Source: Burkholderia pyrrocinia
GTDB taxonomy: Bacteria; Pseudomonadota; Gammaproteobacteria; Burkholderiales; Burkholderiaceae
Direction of reading: 5' to 3'
Assembly (NCBI RefSeq): GCF_022809715.1
Contig: NZ_CP094459.1
Coordinates: 1,178,001 to 1,242,000 of the forward strand
Length of the DNA stretch: 64,000 nucleotides
The notes under the pieces: model-generated
Database searches by the model: none
What the model saw: only the letters and a program-made list of their open reading frames with translations
What the model was told of the DNA's origin: nothing
In this document: positions 14,964-24,402 of the stretch, one piece after another
Position numbering within the stretch: the stretch's first letter is position 1
How the letters are laid out: every line of letters begins with the position of its first letter
Position numbers and translations under genes: made by a program

Positions 14964-15881
14964 TCAATCGGGCTCGAGCCCGGCAAACCGCTCCGCCAGA
15001 AAATCGAGCAGCGCCCGCACCGCGGGCAGCAGCCCGCGGCGCGACGCGAACACCGCGTGCACGATCTCGCGGCGCGGCGCCCAGTCCGGCAGCACGGTCG
15101 CCAGTTCGCCGCGCGCGATCTCGTCGCGCACCATCATCGTCGGCAATTGCACGACGCCGACGCCCGCGACCGCCGCCGCGCGCAGCGCGAGCATGCCGCC
15201 CGTCACGAAGCGCGGCTGGTGATGGATTTCGGCCTGAGCGCCGTCGGGCCCGCGCAGCCGCCACACGTGCGCGGACTGCGGCACACCGTGATCGAGGCTC
15301 GGCAGGCGCGCGAGATCGGCGGGAACCGCCGGCACGCCATGTTCGCGCAGCAGCGCGGGGCTCGCGACGAGGCACTGGCCGCGCTCGGTCAGCACGCGCA
15401 GCGCGAGATCGCTGTCCTCGAGCGGCGGCGGGCGCACGCGGATCGCGACGTCGATCCCTTCACCGACCACGTCGACGCGCCGGTTGGTCGCTTCCAGGTG
15501 GATCTCGACGCGCGGGCACGCGGCCATGAACGCGGCGATCATCGCGCCGACCAGCGAATCGAGCAGCACGATCGGGCAACTGACGCGCACGATGCCGCGC
15601 GGCTCCTCGTGCAGCAGCGCGATCGCCTCGTCGGCCGCATCGGCCTCGACGAGCATCGCGCGGCAATGCGCGTAATAGGTCTGGCCGACGTCGGTGACCG
15701 TGAAGCGGCGCGTCGAGCGCTGGATCAGCCGCATCCCGAGCCGCGCCTCGAGCAGCGCGACGCGACGGCTCAGCTTCGATTTCGGCATGTCCAGCGCGCG
15801 CCCGGCCGACGCGAAGCCGCCATGCTCGACGACCTGCACGAAGTAGTAGAGATCGTTCAGATCCCGTTCTTTATCGTTCAT
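14964..15881 (-). CDS. LysR-family transcriptional regulator
   Basis: This 305-residue regulator has an N-terminal winged helix (about 8-65: LNDLYYFVQVVEHGGFASAGRAL, then SKLSRRVALLEARLGMRLIQRS) and a ligand-binding domain (about 92-295). It belongs to the group with short, arginine-rich N-termini that often control pirin and small oxidoreductase genes. The pirin gene starts 109 bases away on the other strand, a classical divergent LysR-target layout, so pirin is the likely target. The inducer is unknown. Confidence 0.9.
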   Translation of the reverse strand: MNDKERDLNDLYYFVQVVEHGGFASAGRALDMPKSKLSRRVALLEARLGMRLIQRSTRRFTVTDVGQTYYAHCRAMLVEADAADEAIALLHEEPRGIVRVSCPIVLLDSLVGAMIAAFMAACPRVEIHLEATNRRVDVVGEGIDVAIRVRPPPLEDSDLALRVLTERGQCLVASPALLREHGVPAVPADLARLPSLDHGVPQSAHVWRLRGPDGAQAEIHHQPRFVTGGMLALRAAAVAGVGVVQLPTMMVRDEIARGELATVLPDWAPRREIVHAVFASRRGLLPAVRALLDFLAERFAGLEPD

Positions 15882-15990
15882 GAAATGGAACGCTGAGTGC
15901 GATTTTGGCAGTCTACCGGATCGATCGTTCCGCCTCTATATTCATGCTCAGGATGCGAAACACGTGTTTCGCCGCAATTTGGAGAGGGTA
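15882..15990. promoter_or_regulatory. Divergent promoter region of LysR and pirin genes
   Basis: The 109-base gap between the two starts should hold both promoters and the LysR site. TATATT at 15937-15942 is a possible -10 for pirin, but I see no good -35. The ribosome site GGAGAGG lies just before the pirin ATG. Confidence 0.4.
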
Positions 15991-16857
15991 ATGAAGAAGA
16001 TCCAGGGTGTGTACAGTGCGCCGCGCGGCCATTGGGTCGGCGACGGTTTCCCGGTGCGTTCGATGTTCAGCTACCAGTCTCACGGCGCGCACCTGAGCCC
16101 GTTCCTGCTGCTCGATCACGCGGGCCCCGCGACGTTCGAGCCGGCTTCGGCGCCGCGCGGTGTCGGCGAGCATCCGCATCGCGGGTTCGAAACGGTGACG
16201 ATCGTCTATGACGGTGAAGTCGCGCACCGCGACTCGACCGGCGCGGGCGGCGTGATCGGCCCGGGCGACGTGCAGTGGATGACGGCCGCGAGCGGGATCC
16301 TGCACGAGGAATTCCACTCGGAGGCGTTCACGAAGCGTGGCGGCCCGCTCGAGATGGTGCAGCTGTGGGTGAACCTGCCCGCCGCGGACAAGATGGGCGC
16401 GCCCGGCTATCAGACGCTGCTGAACGCGGACATTCCCGTGGTCGAATTGCCGGACGGCGCGGGGCGGGCGCGGATCATCGCGGGCGAACTCGACGGGCGG
16501 CGCGGCCCGGCCCGTACGCACACGCCGATCGACGTATGGGACGTGCGGCTCGTGGCAGGCGGCCATGCGCGGTTCCCGGTCGCTGAAGGGCGCACGCTCG
16601 CGGTGGTCGTGCTGAGCGGTACGGTGCAGGTGAACGGCGAGACGGTCGCCCGCGAAGCGCAGTTCGTGCAACTGGGCCGCGAAGGCCGCGACGTCGAGAT
16701 CGAAGCGAACGGCGACGCGAAGCTGCTGATCCTGAGCGGCGAGCCGATCGACGAGCCCGTCGTCGGTTACGGGCCGTTCGTGATGAACTCGCAAGCGGAG
16801 ATCCGTACCGCGATCGAGGATTTCAACAGCGGCCGCTTCGGCAAGATGCCGGCATGA
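15991..16857 (+). CDS. Pirin family protein
   Basis: Pirins are bicupin proteins with one iron site in the N-terminal cupin; bacterial ones can act as quercetinases or modulate metabolic enzymes. The 288-residue protein carries the iron ligands in EHPHRGFETVTIVYDG (two His near residues 57-59) and in GILHEEFHSE (His and Glu near 101-103). The ATG at 15991 has a clear GGAGAGGG site upstream, so the longer frame from 15880 is rejected. It is divergent from its probable LysR regulator. The substrate is unknown. Confidence 0.9.
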   Translation: MKKIQGVYSAPRGHWVGDGFPVRSMFSYQSHGAHLSPFLLLDHAGPATFEPASAPRGVGEHPHRGFETVTIVYDGEVAHRDSTGAGGVIGPGDVQWMTAASGILHEEFHSEAFTKRGGPLEMVQLWVNLPAADKMGAPGYQTLLNADIPVVELPDGAGRARIIAGELDGRRGPARTHTPIDVWDVRLVAGGHARFPVAEGRTLAVVVLSGTVQVNGETVAREAQFVQLGREGRDVEIEANGDAKLLILSGEPIDEPVVGYGPFVMNSQAEIRTAIEDFNSGRFGKMPA

Positions 16858-16864
16858 CGGACAG

Positions 16865-16891
16865 GCCCCGCGCGATGCGGGGCTTTTTTTT
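16865..16891 (+). terminator. Intrinsic terminator of the pirin gene
   Basis: GCCCCGC-GCGAT-GCGGGGC followed by eight T residues, directly after the pirin stop. Confidence 0.85.
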
Positions 16892-16982
16892 CGCGCGGGC
16901 GGACGGTCGCGCGTCGCGCGTGCTTCGAGGCATAATCAGCGGTTGCCGCGCGCCGGCCGGCGCGCCCGAATCAGGACCGCAC

Positions 16983-17474
16983 ATGAACGCATCCGCACCC
17001 GCCGCATCCCCGAGCACCGCCGATCTCGACTGGCGCTGGAAATCCTTCGACGCGCTGACGGCGCGCGAAATCTATTCGATCCTCGAAGCGCGCAGCGCGG
17101 TGTTCGTCGTCGAGCAGAACTGCGTGTATCGCGACATCGACGACGCGGACCAGGCCGCGTGGCACCTCGCTGCGTACGATTCGGCCGGCCGCCTGGCCGG
17201 CTATCTGCGCGTGCTGCTGCCCGATGCGCAGAACACCGACGTGCGCATCGGCCGCGTGCTGACGACCGCCGCGTTTCGCGGCGCGGGCCTCGGCAACGGG
17301 CTGCTGTCGCGCGCGCTCGAGCATATCCGCGCGCAGTGGCCGGATACGCCCGTGAGCCTGCATGCGCAGGCCCACTTGCAGCGCTTTTACGGCGCATTCG
17401 GCTTCACGCCGAGTTCGGACGTGCACGACGAGGACGGCATCCCGCACGTGTGGATGAGCAGCACGCGCGCGTGA
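16983..17474 (+). CDS. elaA: ElaA-type GNAT acetyltransferase
   Basis: This 163-residue protein matches the ElaA branch of GNAT enzymes: W-x-W-K-S-F-D-A-L near residues 17-25, LEARSAVFVVEQNCVYRDID near 35-54, GRVLTTAAFRGAGLGNGLL as the acetyl-CoA loop, and HAQAHLQRFYGAFGF near the end. The E. coli homologue has no firmly known substrate. The start is the ATG at 16983, after which the family pattern begins. It stands alone, followed by a convergent gene. Confidence 0.88.
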   Translation: MNASAPAASPSTADLDWRWKSFDALTAREIYSILEARSAVFVVEQNCVYRDIDDADQAAWHLAAYDSAGRLAGYLRVLLPDAQNTDVRIGRVLTTAAFRGAGLGNGLLSRALEHIRAQWPDTPVSLHAQAHLQRFYGAFGFTPSSDVHDEDGIPHVWMSSTRA

Positions 17475-17496
17475 TGCGCGACGCGCCGCGCGGCAG

Positions 17497-18366
17497 TCAG
17501 TGCGCGGTGCGTGCCACCGACGGCTGGTCCGTGCGCTGCACGGCCCGTTCCCCGATCAGGCGCCCGCGCGCGGACAGCCGCAGCCAGTGCCGCAGCGCGA
17601 TCAGCGCGCCGATCACGCTCATCATCGAGCCGGGAATCCACAGCAGCAGGCCGCCGATCTGCTGGTCGCGCAGCGGGCTCAGCCACGTGAACGCGCGGCC
17701 GCAGATCGAGTAGATCGGATACAGCTCGTGCGGCGTGAAGAAGATCAGCGCGCCGAGCGCGATCTGCGGCGGGATCGCCGCGACGACGATCAGGATCCGG
17801 CGGCCGGGCGACAGCCGCGCGGGCGGCGCGGGGCGCGGATCGACGACGAGCCACCAGAACAGCAGCCCGTCGATCACCATGCTCCAGTTCATCACGCGAT
17901 AGAGACGCCAGTCGAGCATCGCGATGAAGTGGATCGGCGACAGCAGCCAGAAATAGATCAGCCCGACGAACAGCACGACCGCGACGACGGGATGGAACAC
18001 CACGTCGAGCGTCGCGCGCACGGGCGCCCACGCGAGCGCGGGGCGCACGAAGCGCTGCCGCCAGCGAAACGGGATGCCCGCGCGAATCGCCGCGCCCGGA
18101 TAGGACAGCGCGATGAAGAACGGCCCGAGGTGGTGCAGCACGAGGTGCTGCGCGCGGTGCAGGAAGAACTCGTGCTCGAAGAAATAGTCGAGCCGCGTAT
18201 GCAGCGCGATGTAGAGTGCCGTCAGCCCGAACCAGAACGAGAACTGCCGCAGCGGCGACACCTTCGCCTTCTTCACGCCGCGCGCGAACAGCACGGCGGC
18301 CGTCAGCACCGCGATGACGACGGTCGGCGACGGTTCCCACGGATCGAGCCAGTACAGGAGGTTCAT
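17497..18366 (-). CDS. ctaG: CtaG-type cytochrome c oxidase assembly membrane protein
   Basis: This is a polytopic membrane protein of 289 residues with about seven helices, of the caa3_CtaG family. It helps assemble heme-copper oxidase, probably in copper delivery. The family signs are histidine-rich helix ends (HRAQHLVLHHLGPFF near residues 70-84; SPIHFIAMLDWRLYRVMNWSM near 142-162; FFTPHELYPIY). It is the third gene of a reverse-strand operon with sco and the PCuAC chaperone, 10 bases after the latter. It differs from the single-helix Cox11-type CtaG. Confidence 0.88.
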   Translation of the reverse strand: MNLLYWLDPWEPSPTVVIAVLTAAVLFARGVKKAKVSPLRQFSFWFGLTALYIALHTRLDYFFEHEFFLHRAQHLVLHHLGPFFIALSYPGAAIRAGIPFRWRQRFVRPALAWAPVRATLDVVFHPVVAVVLFVGLIYFWLLSPIHFIAMLDWRLYRVMNWSMVIDGLLFWWLVVDPRPAPPARLSPGRRILIVVAAIPPQIALGALIFFTPHELYPIYSICGRAFTWLSPLRDQQIGGLLLWIPGSMMSVIGALIALRHWLRLSARGRLIGERAVQRTDQPSVARTAH

Positions 18367-18376
18367 CGCGCGCGCA

Positions 18377-18823
18377 TCACTTCGCCTGGGCCGGCGACTT
18401 CACGGCGAACGGCGTGTCGACCGTTTCGCCGTCGGAGAATTTCAGGCGCAGGTGCACGGTGTCGCCCGGCTTGATCGCGTGCTTCGGCTCCTCGAGCATG
18501 AAGTGATAGCCGCCCGGCGCGATGTCGACCTTGCCGCGCGCGGGGATCGTCAGCTTGTCGACCATTTCCATCTTCTGCGTCGAGCCGTTCGAGACGGTCT
18601 GGTGCAGCATCGTCATCCCGTAGTCGGGGCTGTCGACATCGACGAGATCGACCGGCTTGTCGCCCGTGTTCACGAGCGTCACGTAGCCGCCGGCCGGCAG
18701 CTTGTTCGGCAGCCACCGCACCCACGCGTTCTGCGCGGTGATCGTGCCGGCGGCATAGGCCTGGGCGCCGGCGCACAGCGCGGCGAGGAGGGCGAACGTC
18801 TTGAGGGTCGTCTTCGTCTTCAT
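18377..18823 (-). CDS. pccA: Periplasmic copper chaperone PCuAC
   Basis: PCuAC proteins bind Cu(I) in the periplasm and pass it, with Sco, to the CuA or CuB site of cytochrome oxidase. The 148-residue protein has a signal peptide (about 1-25, cut near AYA-A). The full H-X10-M-X21-H-X-M copper motif is present at His74, Met85, His107 and Met109. The start was placed at MKTKTTLK (18823). It lies 12 bases after sco and 10 before ctaG, so the three form one copper-delivery operon. Confidence 0.93.
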   Translation of the reverse strand: MKTKTTLKTFALLAALCAGAQAYAAGTITAQNAWVRWLPNKLPAGGYVTLVNTGDKPVDLVDVDSPDYGMTMLHQTVSNGSTQKMEMVDKLTIPARGKVDIAPGGYHFMLEEPKHAIKPGDTVHLRLKFSDGETVDTPFAVKSPAQAK

Positions 18824-18835
18824 GTCGGAATGCAT

Positions 18836-19471
18836 TCAGGTAGTGGAGGCGGTGTCGATGATCCGGCGCACATCGGCGGCGATGGCGTCGGGCGAGTCGC
18901 GGTCGGTCGCGAGCAGGCGCGCGCGGCCGCTCGCGTCGAAGATGTAGACAGCCGAGCTGTGCGTGACTTCGTAGCCGCCGGACGGATCGCGTTTTTCCAT
19001 CTGGTACGCAACGCGATAGCGTTTCGCGAGCGATTCGATCTGGCGGTCGGTGCCGGTCAGGCCGCGCGCATGCGCGGGGTCGAACGCGGCGACATACGAC
19101 TGCATCGCCTGCGGCGTGTCGCGCGCGGGATCGACCGAGACGAACAGGATGCGCGCGTCGTTCGCCTGCGGGCCGAGCTTCGCGAGCACTTCCATCAGCC
19201 GCGCCATCGTTTCGGGGCAGACATCGGGGCAGTGCGTGTAGCCGAAGTAGACGAGCGCGACGCGGCCGCGGAATGCATCGGCGTCGACGGGACGGCCGTC
19301 GCCGCCCGTCAGCGTGAACGACAGGTCGGGCAGGTGGCCGGTGACGTTGGTCAGGTTCCAGCGCGGCTCGTCGTGCGTGCACGCGGCGAGCGCGACGGCG
19401 GCGGCGAGGGTCGCGGCCGTGCGGATGATGCGGGAGAAGCGCTGGCGCGGGACGGGACGGGCAGACGGCAT
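18836..19471 (-). CDS. SCO1/SenC-type copper-binding lipoprotein
   Basis: Sco proteins are thioredoxin-fold proteins that deliver copper to, or reduce, the CuA site of cytochrome oxidase. The 211-residue protein has a lipoprotein signal (LAAAVALAAC, lipidated Cys31). The copper site is CPDVC at 81-85 with the distal His171 (EVTHSSAVYIF), all conserved. The very long frame running up to 20500 is an artefact of G+C-rich sequence antisense to otsB; the start is MPSARPVPRQRF at 19471. It is the first gene of the sco-pccA-ctaG operon. Confidence 0.92.
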   Translation of the reverse strand: MPSARPVPRQRFSRIIRTAATLAAAVALAACTHDEPRWNLTNVTGHLPDLSFTLTGGDGRPVDADAFRGRVALVYFGYTHCPDVCPETMARLMEVLAKLGPQANDARILFVSVDPARDTPQAMQSYVAAFDPAHARGLTGTDRQIESLAKRYRVAYQMEKRDPSGGYEVTHSSAVYIFDASGRARLLATDRDSPDAIAADVRRIIDTASTT

Positions 19472-19753
19472 CCTAGAACTCGATCGGACGGAATGGTGGC
19501 CGGCCGGCGCGGCGCCATGCGTCGCGCGGCAGGCGGTTGCGACTGTAGCGCAATTTGCGCGCCCGCGTCCTTTCGAAACCCGTACGGCGCGGGCGAGCGG
19601 GGCAATATGCCGCAGTTGACGCGGCTGGCGGCGCGCTGCCAGTGATGCGCCGGTTTCGCCCAACTCGATGCGCAGGCGCGGTAAGATGCGCACAATTCCA
19701 TTCGCGCAGCGGCAGCCCGGCGTTTGCCGGCCGCCCCTCACATTATCGAATCG

Positions 19754-20506
19754 ATGCAATCCGTTCCGGCTTCCCTGTCCCTGACCGATACCGCGTTCTT
19801 CTTCGACTTCGACGGCACGCTCGTTGAACTGGCGCCGACGCCCGACAGTATTCACGTTCCGCCGTCGCTGCTGACGCTGCTCGACGAGCTGCGCCGCCGC
19901 TCGCACGGCGCGGTCGCGGTCGTGTCCGGGCGCGGCATCGACAACCTCGACACGTTCCTGAAGATGCCCGGCCTGCCGATCGCCGGCCTGCACGGCGCGG
20001 AGCGCCGCGATGCGAACGGCGACACGCAGCGCATCGGCTTCAACGACGAACGTCTGCTGCGCATCGAGCGCGAGCTCGCGGCCGTCGTCGACCGTCATTC
20101 GGGCATGCTGCTCGAAATCAAGGGCGCGGCCGTCGCGCTGCACTATCGCAATGCGCCCGAGCGCGAGGCGGTTGCGCGCGAAGCGGCCGAGCGCCTCGTC
20201 GCCGAATATGCGGATGCGTACGTGCTGCAGCCCGGCAAGATGGTGTTCGAGATCAAGCCGAAGGGTGTCGACAAGGGGCGCGCGCTGGCCGCGTTCCTCG
20301 ACGAGCCGCCGTTCGCGGGCCGCATGCCGCTGTTCGCGGGCGACGACCTGACCGACGAGAAGGGCTTCGCGGTGGTCAACGCGCGCGGCGGCCTGTCGAT
20401 CAAGGTCGGCGCGGGCGAGACGTCCGCCCGCATGCGGCTCGATTCGGTCGACGCGCTGCACGAGCAGATCGCGTGCTGGCTTGGCGCGGGGCAGCCGCAC
20501 GCATGA
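19754..20506 (+). CDS. otsB: Trehalose-6-phosphate phosphatase
   Basis: It removes phosphate from trehalose 6-phosphate to give trehalose, an osmoprotectant. This HAD-family enzyme has 250 residues. The nucleophile motif DFDGTL is at residues 18-23 (Asp18 and Asp20), then VVSGRG, LHGAERR and the metal motif GDDLTDEKGF. The ATG at 19754 (MQSVPASL) suits the family; an upstream Met at 19724 is possible. Its stop overlaps the otsA start (ATGA), so both steps of the pathway are co-translated. Confidence 0.94.
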   Translation: MQSVPASLSLTDTAFFFDFDGTLVELAPTPDSIHVPPSLLTLLDELRRRSHGAVAVVSGRGIDNLDTFLKMPGLPIAGLHGAERRDANGDTQRIGFNDERLLRIERELAAVVDRHSGMLLEIKGAAVALHYRNAPEREAVAREAAERLVAEYADAYVLQPGKMVFEIKPKGVDKGRALAAFLDEPPFAGRMPLFAGDDLTDEKGFAVVNARGGLSIKVGAGETSARMRLDSVDALHEQIACWLGAGQPHA

Positions 20507-21882
20507 GCCGGCTCATCATCGTTTCAAACCGCGTCGCCCCGATTTCGGAAGGCGAACCGGCGGCGGGCGGCCTCGCGATCGGCGTCTACGATGCGCTGAA
20601 GGAGACGGGCGGCATGTGGTTCGGCTGGAGCGGCGAGGTCGTCGCCTCCGGCGCGCCGCAGATCCGCATCGAGGAGCGCGGGCCCGTGACGTTCGCGACC
20701 GTCGGCCTGTCGCGCCGCGATTACGACCAGTATTACCGCGGCTTCTCGAATGCGACGCTGTGGCCCGCGTTCCATTACCGCGCGGACCTGATCCAGTACG
20801 ACCGCCACGAATTCGACGGCTATCGCCGCGTCAACGTGTGGCTTGCGCAGCAGCTCGTGCCGCTGCTGCAGGACGACGACGTGATCTGGGTGCACGACTA
20901 TCACCTGATCCCGTTCGCACGCGCGCTGCGCGAGGCCGGCGTGAAGAACCGCATCGGCTTCTTCCTGCACATCCCGTTTCCGGCCGCGCAGGTGCTCGTC
21001 AACGTGCCGCCGCACCGCGAGCTCGTCGAGTCGCTGTGCGCGTTCGACCTGCTCGGTTTCCAGACCGAGCCCGATCTGCGCGCGTTCTGCGACTACATCG
21101 AATTCGAGGCGGGCGGCGAGGTCGAGCGCGACGGCCGCACGGTGCGCGTGCGCGCGTTCGGCCAGACGCTGCGCGCGGCCGCCTATCCGATCGGCGTATA
21201 TCCGGACGAGATCGCGACGCTCGCGCAGGCGGGCGAACACGGCAAGGCCGTACGCACGCTCGCGACGTCGCTGCGCGGGCGGCAACTGATCATGAGCGTC
21301 GACCGGCTCGATTATTCGAAGGGGCTCGTCGAGCGGTTCCGCGCGTTCGAGAAACTGCTCGAACACCAGGCGTCGATCCGCAACCGCGTGTCGTTCCTGC
21401 AGATCGCACCGTCGACGCGTGCGGACCTGCGCGCGTACCAGGACATCCGCCTGCAGCTCGAAGCGGAGTCGGGGCGCATCAACGGGCGTTACGCGGAGCT
21501 CGACTGGGCGCCGATCCTCTACATCCACCGCCAGTACGACCGCCAGGTGCTGGCCGCGCTGTACCGGCTCGCACGCGTGGGTTTCGTGACGCCGCTGCGC
21601 GACGGGATGAACCTCGTCGCGAAGGAGTATGTGTCCGCGCAGAATCCGGACGATCCGGGCGTGCTCGTGCTGTCGCGCTTCGCGGGCGCCGCGCGCGAGC
21701 TGACGGGCGCGCTGATCGTCAATCCGATCGATATCGACGGGATGGCCGATGCGCTGTCGCAGGCGCTGACGATGCCGCTCGCCGAGCGGCGCGCGCGTTA
21801 CGCGGACATGATCGCGCAGCTTCGCGAGAACAACGTGTCGGTGTGGCGCGACAACTTCCTGCGCGATCTGCAGCATGGCTAG
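20503..21882 (+). CDS. otsA: Trehalose-6-phosphate synthase
   Basis: It joins glucose from UDP-glucose to glucose 6-phosphate. The 459-residue GT20 enzyme begins [12 protein letters not shown], with the N-terminal GGLAIGV loop, VWVHDYHL near residue 130, [10 protein letters not shown] near 266 and the C-terminal [11 protein letters not shown] block, all typical and complete. It overlaps otsB by four bases. Unlike in E. coli, otsB comes first. The region downstream ends in a strong terminator. Confidence 0.95.
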   Translation: MSRLIIVSNRVAPISEGEPAAGGLAIGVYDALKETGGMWFGWSGEVVASGAPQIRIEERGPVTFATVGLSRRDYDQYYRGFSNATLWPAFHYRADLIQYDRHEFDGYRRVNVWLAQQLVPLLQDDDVIWVHDYHLIPFARALREAGVKNRIGFFLHIPFPAAQVLVNVPPHRELVESLCAFDLLGFQTEPDLRAFCDYIEFEAGGEVERDGRTVRVRAFGQTLRAAAYPIGVYPDEIATLAQAGEHGKAVRTLATSLRGRQLIMSVDRLDYSKGLVERFRAFEKLLEHQASIRNRVSFLQIAPSTRADLRAYQDIRLQLEAESGRINGRYAELDWAPILYIHRQYDRQVLAALYRLARVGFVTPLRDGMNLVAKEYVSAQNPDDPGVLVLSRFAGAARELTGALIVNPIDIDGMADALSQALTMPLAERRARYADMIAQLRENNVSVWRDNFLRDLQHG

Positions 21883-21954
21883 CCGGTAGGTCCGGCGCAT
21901 CGCGCGGCACATTCCGCGCCATCTCGGCCGGCCGTTCCCGGTGCAATTAAAAAA

Positions 21955-21985
21955 GCCGCAGTGCGTGAAGCACTGCGGCTTTTTT
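21955..21985. terminator. Bidirectional intrinsic terminator
   Basis: GCCGCAGTGC pairs with GCACTGCGGC across GTGAA; six T residues follow and an A run precedes. It serves otsBA and the convergent ABC exporter gene. Confidence 0.9.
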
Positions 21986-22005
21986 ATCGGCTGCGCGCGG
22001 ACGCG

Positions 22006-23886
22006 TCAGGCCACACGTTCGCCGGTCGGCGTGCTGCCGTCGGGTGCTGCGTGGTGGCGGCCGTGCTGCTTCGTGAGCAGGTCGCGATACAGGCCGGGGC
22101 GGTTGCGCAGTACTTCGGGGCTGCCGTCGTCGATCACCTTGCCGTTGCTCATCACGATGATCCGGTCGAAGTTGCGCAGCGTCGACAGGCGGTGGGCGAT
22201 CGCGATCACCGTGCGGCCGACCATCAGGCGGTCGAGCGCGCTCTGGATCGCTTCCTCGGATGCGCTGTCGAGTGCCGACGTCGCTTCGTCGAGCAGCAGG
22301 ATCGGCGCATCCTTCAGGATCGCGCGCGCGATCGCGATGCGCTGGCGCTGGCCGCCCGACAGCTTGACGCCGCGGTCGCCGACGATCGTGTCATAACCTT
22401 CCGGCATCGCCTCGATGAACTCCGCGCAGCGCGCGTCGCGCGCGGCGGCGAGCACTTGCTCGCGGGTCGCGTCGGGGCGGCCGTACGCGATGTTGTCGTA
22501 GATCGTCCGGTGCAGCAGCGAGATGTCCTGCGGCACGAGCGCGATCGCGTGGCGCAGGCTGTCCTGCGTGATCGCCTTCACGTCCTGGCCGTCGACCTTC
22601 ACGACGCCGTCCTGCGTGTCGTAGAAGCGCTGCAGCAGCGCGAGCACGGTCGACTTGCCGGCGCCCGACTTGCCGATCAGGCCGACGCGCTGGCCCGGTT
22701 CGATATGGAGATCGAAGTGGTCGAGGATCGCACGGCGGTGCGGATACGCGAACGTCACGCGCTCGAAGGCGACGCGGCCGCCCTTGGCCGACAGCGGCTG
22801 CGCATCGGAGCGGTCCTGCATCCCGTGCGGCTCGAGCAGTGTCTTCACGGCTTCGGACAGCCGTGCGACGTGCTGCGTGACGTCGACGAGCGCCACCGCG
22901 AGATCGCGCGTGCCGTGCAGGATCGTGAAGCCGAGCGAGCTGACGAGCACGATGTCGCCCGACGTCGCGCGGCCCTGGTCCCACAGCCACAGTGCCCAGC
23001 CGAGCAGGCCGGCGGACAGCATCGCGGTGATCACCGCGTGCAGCAGGCGCAGCTTCTCAAGATAGAGCAGGCTCTGCTGGCGCGCGTCCATCTCGGCCTT
23101 GACCGTCGCGCCGAAGCGCTTCTGCTCGCGCAGGGTCATCCCGAACGCACGCACGAGGCCCATGTTGCCGATCACGTCGACGAGTTCGCCGTCGACCGCC
23201 GCTGCCTTTGCCGCGAACGCATGGTGGCGGGCCGAGCCGCGTCCGGCGAGCTTGAACAGGATGACGGACAGCACGGCCGAGCAGCCGAGCAGGCCGGCGG
23301 CCATCATCGGATTGACGACGATGATCATCAGGATTGCGCCCATCACCGCGATGCACGGCGGCAGCACGTTCCACGCCATCGTGTTCTCCGACGTGTAGAC
23401 CGCGTTCGACGTGGCCGTGATGCGGCTCGCGAGCGTGCCCGGCTGCTTTTCCGAGTAATAGGTCGGCGAATGGCCGATCAGGTACTGGAACAGGTCGCGC
23501 CGCAGGTCGCCGGTGACCGCGACGAACGTGTGCGCGGCGACCCAGCCGCCGACGCGCCACAGCAGGTTGTCGGCCGCGATCAGCCCGACGAGCAGCGCGA
23601 ACGCGCTCCACAGCGGGCCCGGATGATGGCGCCCGGTCGCCAGCACGTCGATCAGGTGCTTGATCGCGTATTGCGAGCCGAGCGCGCAGCCGACGGCGGC
23701 CACCACGCTGCACAGCACGATGAGGTGGGCGACGGGATGCAGGCGAATGTAGCGGAACAGGAACGCGATCGGCCGGTGCGCGTAGCTCGACAGCTTCGCG
23801 TTGTGGGCGTTGCGCTGGGCAGGGGTGAGAGATTCCAAAATATGCGTGCGGTGATTCGGTGGTTGAGCGTTGCGGCTGGATCGCAT
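22006..23886 (-). CDS. ABC exporter, fused membrane and ATPase domains
   Basis: This half-transporter of the MsbA/multidrug type works as a dimer. From the Met at 23886 it has 626 residues: six membrane helices at about 45-330, then an ATPase domain at about 375-605 with Walker A GKSGAGKST, signature LSGGQRQR, Walker B ILLLDEATSALD and the H-loop IAHRLST. The substrate is not readable. The start is uncertain: Met codons at 23919 and further up are possible and none has a good ribosome site. Neighbours give no clue beyond the sugar-related otsBA and a glycosyltransferase, so lipid or glycan export is a guess. Confidence 0.88.
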   Translation of the reverse strand: MRSSRNAQPPNHRTHILESLTPAQRNAHNAKLSSYAHRPIAFLFRYIRLHPVAHLIVLCSVVAAVGCALGSQYAIKHLIDVLATGRHHPGPLWSAFALLVGLIAADNLLWRVGGWVAAHTFVAVTGDLRRDLFQYLIGHSPTYYSEKQPGTLASRITATSNAVYTSENTMAWNVLPPCIAVMGAILMIIVVNPMMAAGLLGCSAVLSVILFKLAGRGSARHHAFAAKAAAVDGELVDVIGNMGLVRAFGMTLREQKRFGATVKAEMDARQQSLLYLEKLRLLHAVITAMLSAGLLGWALWLWDQGRATSGDIVLVSSLGFTILHGTRDLAVALVDVTQHVARLSEAVKTLLEPHGMQDRSDAQPLSAKGGRVAFERVTFAYPHRRAILDHFDLHIEPGQRVGLIGKSGAGKSTVLALLQRFYDTQDGVVKVDGQDVKAITQDSLRHAIALVPQDISLLHRTIYDNIAYGRPDATREQVLAAARDARCAEFIEAMPEGYDTIVGDRGVKLSGGQRQRIAIARAILKDAPILLLDEATSALDSASEEAIQSALDRLMVGRTVIAIAHRLSTLRNFDRIIVMSNGKVIDDGSPEVLRNRPGLYRDLLTKQHGRHHAAPDGSTPTGERVA

Positions 23887-24402
23887 GCCGGCGTTCGCCC
23901 GGACTGAATAATCCGGCATTGTAAACAACGCATGCGTCGCGCTGCGCGAATCTTGCCTTGGCCAGGGGCTCACGATCGATTTTGAGATAAAATCCGGCAT
24001 CCCGTCCTGCCACATGTGCCGGAATCACGCTGCCGGCAGTCACGGGTGACCAGGATCGCCAAAAGGGCCTTCCACTCTAGAACGGACGCCCAAGTCCGCG
24101 GGTTGCAAAGTGTTGCGCCTTTGTAACAAAGTAAAGTGTTTGAAATGTTGTGCGCCGTATCGGGATTAACCCTAGATAATCGGCTCCGGGTTCGGTTCCA
24201 GGTTTTTTTACGAACCCCTGTCAACGGGTCTTCGTTTCAAACGTTCTATGCCTGTCGCGTCGCCGACGCTCCTTGAGCAGCGCGGGTTCGACGCCCCCGG
24301 CAGGCTGATTCGTCCGATTTTTCGGACGAAATGCATCCAGCCCGGACCGCCGGCAGGTTGCCGACCCAACCTGGTTTTTAGCCGATTTTTTAGGAGTTAC
24401 GC
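23887..24402. other. Long divergent intergenic region
   Basis: About 500 bases between the ABC exporter and the glycosyltransferase. It is less G+C-rich than its neighbours from 24100 to 24240 and holds GATAAT at 24175-24180 as a possible -10, an inverted repeat at 24309-24330 and a TAGGAG ribosome site before 24403. No gene was found. Confidence 0.5.
24309..24330 (+). promoter_or_regulatory. Inverted repeat in the leader of the glycosyltransferase gene
   Basis: TTCGTCCGA and TCGGACGAA form a perfect 9-bp stem with a TTTT loop, 73 bases upstream of the ATG. It could be a protein-binding palindrome or an RNA hairpin. There is no T run after it, so it is not a normal terminator. Confidence 0.4.
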
